DNA of 53,611 nt from Shewanella saliphila (GTDB lineage: Bacteria; Pseudomonadota; Gammaproteobacteria; Enterobacterales; Shewanellaceae), in the NCBI RefSeq assembly GCF_014648295.1, contig NZ_BMQV01000034.1:1-53611 (forward strand). Reading direction: 5' to 3'. Under the pieces are notes generated by a model, which was not told where the DNA came from, did no database searches, and saw only the letters and a program-made list of their open reading frames with translations. The position numbers and the translations under genes were made by a program. Every line of letters starts with the position of its first letter. Position 1 is the stretch's first letter. Shown in pieces: positions 41,181-48,593 of the stretch.

Positions 41181-41777
41181 TTACAATCTCATGTCTAATT
41201 CATTGTGAATTAACACCACGCATTGCGATGCAAACAGCATTTTAGGGCCCAAATTGATATGTTGAGTCCCCAAACGCTTTAAGCTGTTAAAACTCTTTTT
41301 AGGCATGGGGATATGGTCGGTTAATAAAAAGCATGGGTTTGAGGCAAACTCAATATCGCGAACCGGGGTGCCTTTTTTCTCTAACATATACAGCTGGTAA
41401 TCTTCGGCTAATTCTTGCACTAATTTTTCAAAGCTCACAGTGCGGACGGTGATACCTGCTTCTACGTCACGTAACTGTTCTTTATCCATACCTTTGGATA
41501 CCGTTAATGCTTTAGCAATTTTATTGGTGAGGTTTTGCTCATGAAAGCCACCAATATGACCTAGCTCACTTGAACGAAAGCAAATAGTGCGGGAGAAATC
41601 GCTTGTGCTTTCTAACACTAAATACACTACGACATCATCGCGATGAGATTGCGCTACAAAGAGGGTATTCATTAAGGTGTGGGCTAAAATTTCAGTATGA
41701 GCTGATTGGCCAATGCCCGCCAAAAACTGCTGGCTATCAACTGGAGCCGCTCTGGCTCGAACTACAAAAGCGCGCAT
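41181..41777 (-). CDS. TrmY-type tRNA (pseudouridine54-N1) methyltransferase homologue
   Basis: A 198-residue SPOUT-family protein resembling TrmY, which in archaea methylates pseudouridine 54 of the T-loop. Segments such as MRAFVVRARAAPVDSQQFL, the GGFHEQNL loop, and FLLTDHIPMPKKSFNSLKRL match this family by eye. The ATG at 41775-41777 has AGGA 6 bp upstream; an upstream frame would add 17 residues. Bacterial members exist mainly in gammaproteobacteria such as Vibrio and Shewanella, and their substrate is unproven. Confidence 0.8.
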   Translation of the reverse strand: MRAFVVRARAAPVDSQQFLAGIGQSAHTEILAHTLMNTLFVAQSHRDDVVVYLVLESTSDFSRTICFRSSELGHIGGFHEQNLTNKIAKALTVSKGMDKEQLRDVEAGITVRTVSFEKLVQELAEDYQLYMLEKKGTPVRDIEFASNPCFLLTDHIPMPKKSFNSLKRLGTQHINLGPKMLFASQCVVLIHNELDMRL

Positions 41778-42201
41778 CGTAAATCCTATTGGAAAATAAA
41801 TTAAGCTAACATCGATTCCCTTCTCCATTAATCATTAATCAATAATCAATAATCTAATTTGTATGTGCAAACTGATTAATGGCGATTAATGGCAAAGTTT
41901 ATTACTTATTATCACAGTTTTAGTGTCTGCTGTAATGCGATTAATCTCTGTAACTGATTTTTTGATACAAAATCAAAATTAAACAGAGAGTAACTTTACG
42001 AGTAAGGTAGATTTACCCTGCTAGATTGCGCAATTGCGTTATCTCTATTTGAGCTCGATTTAAGGTGAATCACTGATTTAAATTACTTTGATGTTTACCC
42101 TAAATGAGCAAGATGTTACTGGATTTGTGTGCGAGATCAGGGTTTCTCTGACAATAATAAGATATAAAGTATAAATAATTTATATCTTAACCGGAGTTAC
42201 A
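41778..42201. other. trmY-yecH intergenic region with nested dyads
   Basis: A 424-bp AT-rich gap between divergent genes. No gene seen. At 41946-41988 an outer pair CTCTGT/ACAGAG encloses an inner pair TTTTGAT/ATCAAAA (41960-41978). A short GATTAATGGC direct repeat and a CGCAATTGCG palindrome (around 42030) also occur. Their meaning is unknown. Confidence 0.5.
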
Positions 42202-42444
42202 ATGTCTGAATCAATCCATGGTCATCAAGTGATGCAAATGATGCTAGAACATGGCGCAGCACTCACTAAACAGCAACTTAAAAATATGATGCACACAACA
42301 TTCGGCGTCGATACGCGTTATCACACTTGCTCTGCCAATGAGATGGATGCGGACATGTTGATTTCATTTTTAGAAAATAAAGGCAAGTTTATTGATAGTG
42401 ACAGCGGGATCACTACTGCTGCAGATAAGATTTGTAATCACTAG
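42202..42444 (+). CDS. YecH-family small protein (DUF2492)
   Basis: An 80-residue protein matching the YecH/DUF2492 family by eye: MSESIHGHQVM start, a helix, then TRYHTCSANEMDADMLISFL, with His and Cys residues that may bind a metal. Function unknown. It is followed by a strong terminator. Confidence 0.78.
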   Translation: MSESIHGHQVMQMMLEHGAALTKQQLKNMMHTTFGVDTRYHTCSANEMDADMLISFLENKGKFIDSDSGITTAADKICNH

Positions 42445-42552
42445 TTCATATCAAGTTTTTGCTGGTTTTACGGTTGAGAGTCCGTCAATGGCGATGCGAT
42501 ACCGCTGCGAAACAAAGATTGGACTAATCGATTGATACAGCTTGATATTAAC

Positions 42553-42586
42553 AAAGCGCCGCAGATGGCTTATCTGCGGCGCTTTT
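42553..42586. terminator. bidirectional terminator after yecH-like gene
   Basis: A 14-bp stem AAAGCGCCGCAGAT with ATCTGCGGCGCTTT and a 5-nt loop. It serves the yecH-like gene and probably the amylase transcript from the other side. Confidence 0.85.
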
Positions 42587-42591
42587 GTATT

Positions 42592-42649
42592 AACCAACTC
42601 AATTTGTTTTAACCAACTCAATTTGTTTTAACCAATTCATTTTGAGTTT
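42592..42649. repeat. 19-bp tandem repeat at the amylase 3' end
   Basis: Two exact copies of AACCAACTCAATTTGTTTT (42592-42610, 42611-42629) and a diverged third (42630-42649) that reaches the amylase stop codon. On the minus strand the repeats lie directly after the stop. Confidence 0.8.
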
Positions 42650-44618
42650 AGTGTTTTTGAGTTAACTCAAATACCACTGATTGCAATGGTTGTAATTGCA
42701 TTTGAACACTGGCGCTGTCGTGGTTATTCAATATCAAAGCGTGCTTATATGGCTGCTGGGTGAGTAAATCTATCAGCGTTACATTTTCAACAAGTTGCCA
42801 TTGCTCAATGAGTGTTTTGGGTAGTGTAAGCGTAAATGTTTTAGGCTCGGTTTGGCTAAAGTTACTGGCAATGATCAATTGCTGCTCAGCATTATACCGG
42901 CTAAAGGCAAACACCTGATCATCATAGCCCTGGGTATTAAGCTGACGCTGTAAGGGGTCTAATGCTAGGTATTCGCCGGTTAACGCTGGCGCACTATGAC
43001 TTAGGTTTAGCAAGGTTTGATAATAAGCGCGTAATGCCTTTTCATCTTCAGTGGATTGCCCGCCATCAAATTTACCGTTGTTCATCCAGCGTTGGTGTGC
43101 AGGCACGCCAACATAATCAAAAATACTGGTGCGAGTCGGCTGGCCAAAACCGGCCATTTCAGCGCCTTGCTCGCCGACATCCTGGCCAAAATACAGCAAG
43201 GTGGGTGAGCGGCTTAATGTGGTCGACACCACCATTGCCGGCAGCGCATTAAATGCATTACCGGCAAAATCGGCGGTGTTAATACGTTGCTCGTCGTGGT
43301 TTTCTAAGAAGTGCAGCATATGTTGTTCAATGTCGCTCACTTTTGCTTGTACTGTGGCGATAACCGCGGTGCTGGCTTTACCTTGAATAATGGCTTTTAA
43401 GCTGTCGTATAAATCCACTTTGTCGTACAGGTAATCCATTTTACCTAAATGAATATAATCACGATATAAATCAGGGTTATATACCTCTGCCAGAATAAAG
43501 GCATTAGGGTTTGTGTGTTTAATGTGGCTGTTGAGGTAGCTCCAAAATTCAACCGGCACCATTTCGGCCATGTCGTATCGAAATCCATCCACTCCTTTGG
43601 CTAACCAGTATTGGGCAATGTGCTCAAACTTACGCCATGAATCTGGAATGTCATCTGTGGCCTGTGCTTGCCAAAAAGCCAAATGCTCCGCGGCCGTTTT
43701 ACTTGCATAGTCAGCAGGCAGTAACGGGAAGTCATGGCTGCCATCGGGCTTAACACCATAATTTATTTTAACGGTTTCATACCAGTCGTTGGCGTCAGGT
43801 TTGGCTAAACGTGAGCCATTACCAGTCCATTTTGCTGGAGATTCAGCAAATTTGCCGTCACTCAGAGGGTGAGTTTCGCCGCCTAACGGGGCGTAACCAT
43901 GAGGAGCATCGGGCACAGCAAAGTCTTCACCGATTACATAATAAAAGTTGTTATGTTTGCTATAAACCTGTGAGGTATCGTCATTGGCACCAAAGTCTAG
44001 TTCACCTTTTGGGGCTGACAGAGAGTGATAGTTACGGGCAATATGATTGGGCACTATGTCGATAATCACTTGCATGCCATTGGCGTGAGTACGCTCGATT
44101 AAGGCTTCAAATTCAGCCAGGCGATTAGCTGGATTGGCCGCTAAATCTGGGTTGACGTTGTAATAATCTTTTACTGCATAAGGTGAGCCTGCACGGCCTT
44201 TAACGACATCGGGGTCATCATTACTGATCCCAATACTGGTGTAATCGTTAATGACGGCATGATGAGGCACACCGGTATACCACACGTGAGTGGTGCCGAG
44301 TGATTTGATGTCTTGTAAAGCGGTATCGGTAAAGTCGCCAAATTTACCCACACCATTGTCGGCAATGGTGCCCCAAGGTTTATTGGTGGTATTAGTGTTG
44401 CCATATAAGCGAGTGAAAACCTGGTACACCACGGGTTTACCGGTTATTGGCGATGACTTAACTTGTGTCATTGATAATGCCGATTCTCTCACATTTTCAG
44501 TCTTTTGAATGTCGGTATTGGTGGGCTTACAGCCGCTGATGCTTAAGCTTAACCCTATCACGGCTATGTAGGTGAGGGGACGCATGTTAACGTTAATTGA
44601 TACTGAAGGTAATAACAT
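42648..44618 (-). CDS. GH13 alpha-amylase lipoprotein
   Basis: A 656-residue alpha-amylase family enzyme. Signal with lipobox SGC (C30 from the chosen start) targets it to a membrane as a lipoprotein. All four GH13 regions are visible: DIVPNH (187-192), GFRYDMAEM with nucleophile D349, AEVYN with acid E378, and FLENHDEQR with D442. The start is uncertain: ATG 44616-44618 has a weak AGAG site; ATG at 44583-44585 or 44655-44657 are alternatives. It is the last gene of the receptor operon and follows another amylase across a MITE-like repeat. Confidence 0.88.
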   Translation of the reverse strand: MLLPSVSINVNMRPLTYIAVIGLSLSISGCKPTNTDIQKTENVRESALSMTQVKSSPITGKPVVYQVFTRLYGNTNTTNKPWGTIADNGVGKFGDFTDTALQDIKSLGTTHVWYTGVPHHAVINDYTSIGISNDDPDVVKGRAGSPYAVKDYYNVNPDLAANPANRLAEFEALIERTHANGMQVIIDIVPNHIARNYHSLSAPKGELDFGANDDTSQVYSKHNNFYYVIGEDFAVPDAPHGYAPLGGETHPLSDGKFAESPAKWTGNGSRLAKPDANDWYETVKINYGVKPDGSHDFPLLPADYASKTAAEHLAFWQAQATDDIPDSWRKFEHIAQYWLAKGVDGFRYDMAEMVPVEFWSYLNSHIKHTNPNAFILAEVYNPDLYRDYIHLGKMDYLYDKVDLYDSLKAIIQGKASTAVIATVQAKVSDIEQHMLHFLENHDEQRINTADFAGNAFNALPAMVVSTTLSRSPTLLYFGQDVGEQGAEMAGFGQPTRTSIFDYVGVPAHQRWMNNGKFDGGQSTEDEKALRAYYQTLLNLSHSAPALTGEYLALDPLQRQLNTQGYDDQVFAFSRYNAEQQLIIASNFSQTEPKTFTLTLPKTLIEQWQLVENVTLIDLLTQQPYKHALILNNHDSASVQMQLQPLQSVVFELTQKH

Positions 44619-44720
44619 AGGGACTCTTTTATCTTGGTATCCACTGGTGTGGTGCATAAGCGTGTGTGTTTATCACGGCTAGGCTAATCCACAGTGGTTC
44701 AGCCTAGCCTTAGCAATGTG

Positions 44721-44989
44721 TAATACCATTCCGCATTAATAAGTGACCACTCAGAATGCATCCAGCGGTTTTTGATTAAGGCGTCGCTATGTAGTAATGG
44801 TTATTCCCTTTCAAATAGCGAGAACGCAAAGCAAAAGCCGCTGGGGCATTCCTTTCTGGCGAGTTTTAAAAGGGCTTACACTGCGTTGCATGACTTCGAA
44901 AGAGAACAACTATTCATTCAGTCATACGCCTTGTTTAAACCCTTTTAAATTCTCGCTGAGAGATCATTTACTAACGCGGAATGGTATAA
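44721..44989. repeat. MITE-like repeat 3, 269 bp, inside the amylase operon
   Basis: Terminal inverted repeats TAATACCATTCCGCATTA (44721-44738) and TAACGCGGAATGGTATAA (44972-44989) match at 16 of 18 positions. Inside are two arms: CCAGCGG.TTTTG (44762-44774) with CAAAA.CCGCTGG (44832-44844), and TTTTAAAAGGG with CCCTTTTAAA (around 44874-44949). The first arm's loop carries GTAATGGTTATTCCCTTTC, shared with repeat 2. The right end stops 2 bp before the upstream amylase stop codon. Confidence 0.78.
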
Positions 44990-44991
44990 GC

Positions 44992-46911
44992 TTATCGTTT
45001 GAGCGACAAAATAGTCACGCCTTTTTGCTCAAGCTTAAGCGGGGTATCTAATTGATAAGATTGTTGATTGATAATATCAACGCCTTGAGTATTACCATCA
45101 AATACGCTGCTAAAGCGTTGTAAGTCGAGCGCTACGCTTTGCTCATTTTTATTGTAAATAATCAATAAGGTTTCATTATCAGCATGTCGGCTTTGCACGT
45201 AAACGCCATCTTTAGGCACAAAATGACGTAAATTTCCGTGTTGTATTGCTGCAGAATTTTTACGGTAATTGAGCAGGCTACGCATAAACGACATTGTGGC
45301 TTGTTGCTGATTATTTAAGCCTTCACCGGTAAAAGCGTTGACCTTATCTTGTGGCCACCCTCCCGGGAAGTCACCGCGCACTGCGCCATCGTGTCTGCCT
45401 TCTTTTGGGCTTTGCATTAGCACTTCTGTGCCGTAAAAAATCTGTGGAATACGGTTGCTAGTGAGCACGTAAGCCATCGCGATATTAAACAAGCCTAAAT
45501 CGTTATTCATTAAGCTGTATAAACGGTTGGTGTCGTGATTACCTTCAAATAACACTAAGTCTGTCGGCTTGGCATACACCACATCGTCGGCTAAGCGTTG
45601 GTACAAATTAATTAAGCCTGTGTCCCAGCTTTCTGGCTCGGTTAAACTAGCAATTAAGGTGTCGTACAGTGGAAAGTCCATCATACTTGGGGTGTATGAG
45701 GTGTAACCATCGTTATTTTGCTTACCTGCTTGCCAATAACTCACAGTAATCGGGTTGCTTGTCCACTCTTCGCCAACAATATTAAAGTTTGGGTATTCGT
45801 CCATAATGGCTTTAGACCAATGGGTTAAAAATGCTTTGTCTGCATATGAGTAGGTGTCTTCGCGTATACCACTCAAGTCTGCATATTCAACCCACCAAAT
45901 GCTGTTTTGAATTAAGTAAGTTGCCATGTGTGGATCAGTTTGATTCATGTCGGGCATGGTGTCGGTAAACCAGCCTTGGTCGAAATCAGCGGTGTCACTG
46001 GCCACAGCGTATGGGTCTTGTACTGTGGTGCGACGGTGGCTGGTGTAGAGAATATCTTGCGGGTTTTGCTGCCAGGCTTGTTGGCCGTTAACCCAGGTTT
46101 CGCTCGGAAAATCGGCCATCCATTGATGACCTGAGCCCATGTGATTCACAATGACATCTTTAATCACCCCTATGCCAAAGCTGCGCGCCTCTTGCACTAG
46201 TGCTTGGTACTCTTCGTTGCTACCAAAACGTGGGTCAATTTGATAAAAATGGGTGGTTGAATAACCGTGATAAGAATACTTATCTTGGTTGTTTTCAAGC
46301 AGTGGGTTAATCCACAACTGAGTCACACCTAACTCGTGTAAGTAGGGCAGTGCTTTGCGGATCCCCAAAATGTCGCCACCGTGACGACCACCATCAAAGC
46401 TACGATCGCTTTTTTCGAGCATGCTTGGGTGATTATCGTTATCCGGATTGCCGTTAACAAAGCGGTCTGGGGTGATTAAGTAAATCACATCTTTATTACT
46501 AAACCCCTGGCGTTCGCGCGCGCCAGGTTCCCGTGCTTGAATCGCATAATCAAATTGTTCGACTAGCTGATCATTATCATAAAGGCCAATTTTTAGTTGT
46601 TGTGCTTTGGCATCTTGTAAATCTAAATTGATAAACAAATGATTGGGGCTTGCGGTTTGCTCAACGTTGACCAGCTTGACGCCCTGAGCGTTGAGCAGCT
46701 TAACCTGATGGCCACGAATATTATCGCCAGCAACCAATAACTGCAATTGTGGATTATGCATGCCTGCCCACCACGAAAGGGGCTCAACGTTAACCTGTGC
46801 ATTTACAGATAATGCACAGCAACTCATCGCCAATCCTAAAAAAGCTGAGCCGGCAAACAAACGGCTTTTTGCTGGCTTTGGTGTGTGTATATGGCTAGTT
46901 GATAAAGTCAT
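44992..46911 (-). CDS. periplasmic GH13 cyclomaltodextrinase/neopullulanase-type amylase
   Basis: A 639-residue secreted enzyme (cleavage likely after VNA at 38). Residues about 40-125 look like the cyclomaltodextrinase N-terminal domain. Catalytic regions: DVIVNH (252-257), GIREDTYSY with D352, GEEW with E381/E382, and FEGNHDTNR with D460. A short C-terminal beta domain follows, as in SusA-like enzymes. AGGA lies 6 bp before the ATG. It sits 69 bp after the halogenase-like gene, in the same operon. Confidence 0.9.
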   Translation of the reverse strand: MTLSTSHIHTPKPAKSRLFAGSAFLGLAMSCCALSVNAQVNVEPLSWWAGMHNPQLQLLVAGDNIRGHQVKLLNAQGVKLVNVEQTASPNHLFINLDLQDAKAQQLKIGLYDNDQLVEQFDYAIQAREPGARERQGFSNKDVIYLITPDRFVNGNPDNDNHPSMLEKSDRSFDGGRHGGDILGIRKALPYLHELGVTQLWINPLLENNQDKYSYHGYSTTHFYQIDPRFGSNEEYQALVQEARSFGIGVIKDVIVNHMGSGHQWMADFPSETWVNGQQAWQQNPQDILYTSHRRTTVQDPYAVASDTADFDQGWFTDTMPDMNQTDPHMATYLIQNSIWWVEYADLSGIREDTYSYADKAFLTHWSKAIMDEYPNFNIVGEEWTSNPITVSYWQAGKQNNDGYTSYTPSMMDFPLYDTLIASLTEPESWDTGLINLYQRLADDVVYAKPTDLVLFEGNHDTNRLYSLMNNDLGLFNIAMAYVLTSNRIPQIFYGTEVLMQSPKEGRHDGAVRGDFPGGWPQDKVNAFTGEGLNNQQQATMSFMRSLLNYRKNSAAIQHGNLRHFVPKDGVYVQSRHADNETLLIIYNKNEQSVALDLQRFSSVFDGNTQGVDIINQQSYQLDTPLKLEQKGVTILSLKR

Positions 46912-46980
46912 ATTGCGTCCTATGTCGTTTTATCTTGTTATTTATAACGTTAATGAGTCTTATTGGTTAACGTAAGCAGG

Positions 46981-48504
46981 TTAAAGCGCCTTAATAAACG
47001 CGCTATGTTCAGGCATGTTGGTAACTGTGGTGTTAATCACTTTGCTTATGTTGCCTAAATAATCTTGTAATGCTGCGGGCTCAACCGCTGCCGCGAGCGG
47101 GTGAAAGTCTGCCGGTGTAATGCCCTGGCCGAGCATCACCTGGATCCAGGCGGCTTCGGTAAACAGTTCGTCTTGATGCTTAAATACGCAGGCTGTTTGG
47201 CTAAATAAATCGATTTTTTGCTGTAAGCTGTCGGGAATACTCATGTCGCGGCAATGCTGCCATAAACCGCGGTTATCTGGCTCTGTTTGCTTGGCGTTGA
47301 GGTGGTAGTGCAAAATAATAAAGTCGCGAATTTGTTCAAACTCAGTTTGTGATTGACGATTAAACTCATCGACTTGTTGAGATTGAATGCCGTGATGCGG
47401 AAACAATTTAGTTAGACGAATTATCGCCGATTGCACTAAATGTAAGCTGGTGGATTCTAGCGGCTCTAAAAATCCGCTCGATAAACCAATCGCGATACAG
47501 TTTTTATGCCACTGCTTTACCCGTCTGCCCGTAGTGAAATTAATTTTACGGGGCTCAGCTAATGGTGTGCCATCAAGGTTGTCGAGTAATTGCTGTTTTG
47601 CTTGCGCATCACTCATGTATTGGCTGCTATAAACAATGCCATTGCCGGTGCGATGTTGCAGCGGGATCCGCCATTGCCAACCTGCATCATGTGCAGTGGC
47701 TATAGTGTAGGGCAGCAGTGGGTGGGTACTTTCACACGGCACGGCGTAGGCACTGTCGCAAGGTAGCCAATGTTGCCAGTTTTCATAATCGACACCTAAG
47801 GCTTGCTCTATCAATAGGGCAGAAAAGCCCGAGCAGTCGATAAATAAATCACCGGCGACGGTTTGGCCGCTTTGCAAGATCACACTGGCAATATTGCCGC
47901 TGCTATCAAGTATTGTGTTATCTATTTTACCTTCAAGGCGCTTAACACTGCGTTGCAAACAATATTGTTGCAGCATGGTGGCATATAAGCTGGCATCAAA
48001 ATGGTAGGCATGAGTAATGCCCGACATTTGTGCATTGGGAATAGTGGCAATAGGCTGAAATTTATTGTGTTTAGCGGCTTGGAAATTAATGGAATAACGC
48101 CAAAAGTCTGCCGGATTGTATTGCGAGTTTGAGTCTGTGTTGTGAGCCGCTTGGGCGCAAAGCCAATAATGATGAAATGACGTAAAACCTAGGTCGCGAC
48201 CAACATTGCCAAAGGCGTGCATGTAAGCATCACCTTGCTGATACCAGTTTTCAAATTCGATGCCCAATTTATAAGTGGCTTGGGTTGCGTTAATAAAGTC
48301 ACTTTCTTTAATGCCCAGTACGCTATTAAAAATTTGTAGCGGTGGGATGGTCGCTTCGCCCACACCAATAGTACCAATGGCATCGGACTCGATGAGGGTA
48401 ATATTGAGTTGAGTGTTAAATAGTCGGCTCAACATGGCTGCGGTCATCCACCCTGAGGTGCCGCCGCCCACAATGACAATGTTTTTTATTGTTGTTTGTT
48501 TCAT
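46981..48504 (-). CDS. flavin-dependent tryptophan-halogenase-like protein
   Basis: A 507-residue FAD-dependent halogenase family protein. The dinucleotide motif GGGTSGW (13-19), catalytic Lys K79 in TYKLGIEF (the position of K79 in PrnA and RebH), the family motif WQWRIP (276-281), and FLEPLEST (345-352) with the catalytic-site Glu are all intact. Members in sugar operons next to TonB-dependent receptors are frequent in gammaproteobacteria, but their substrate is not known; the one characterised relative, BrvH, came from such a context and brominates indole. It starts 89 bp after the receptor gene, past a terminator. Confidence 0.93.
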   Translation of the reverse strand: MKQTTIKNIVIVGGGTSGWMTAAMLSRLFNTQLNITLIESDAIGTIGVGEATIPPLQIFNSVLGIKESDFINATQATYKLGIEFENWYQQGDAYMHAFGNVGRDLGFTSFHHYWLCAQAAHNTDSNSQYNPADFWRYSINFQAAKHNKFQPIATIPNAQMSGITHAYHFDASLYATMLQQYCLQRSVKRLEGKIDNTILDSSGNIASVILQSGQTVAGDLFIDCSGFSALLIEQALGVDYENWQHWLPCDSAYAVPCESTHPLLPYTIATAHDAGWQWRIPLQHRTGNGIVYSSQYMSDAQAKQQLLDNLDGTPLAEPRKINFTTGRRVKQWHKNCIAIGLSSGFLEPLESTSLHLVQSAIIRLTKLFPHHGIQSQQVDEFNRQSQTEFEQIRDFIILHYHLNAKQTEPDNRGLWQHCRDMSIPDSLQQKIDLFSQTACVFKHQDELFTEAAWIQVMLGQGITPADFHPLAAAVEPAALQDYLGNISKVINTTVTNMPEHSAFIKAL

Positions 48505-48544
48505 TGTTATCGCCTTTATTTATTGTGTGATGGGGTCAATAAAG

Positions 48545-48577
48545 AAAAAGCCCCTGTAAAAGGTACAGAGGCTTTTT
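48545..48577 (-). terminator. terminator between receptor and halogenase-like genes
   Basis: AAAAAGCCCCTGTA and TACAGAGGCTTTTT arms with a 5-nt loop, followed by T-rich sequence. It probably stops most transcripts after the receptor gene, leaving a fraction to read into the enzymes. Confidence 0.8.
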
Positions 48578-48593
48578 GTCAGCTTAATGCAAA

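Noticed and set aside
41960..41978. FNR box
   Set aside because: The TTGAT/ATCAA arms are separated by 5 bp, not the 4 bp of an FNR site.
44797..45051. 84-codon plus-strand frame over the repeat between amylases
   Set aside because: It lies across MITE-like repeat 3 and the end of the opposite-strand amylase; no motif or ribosome site.
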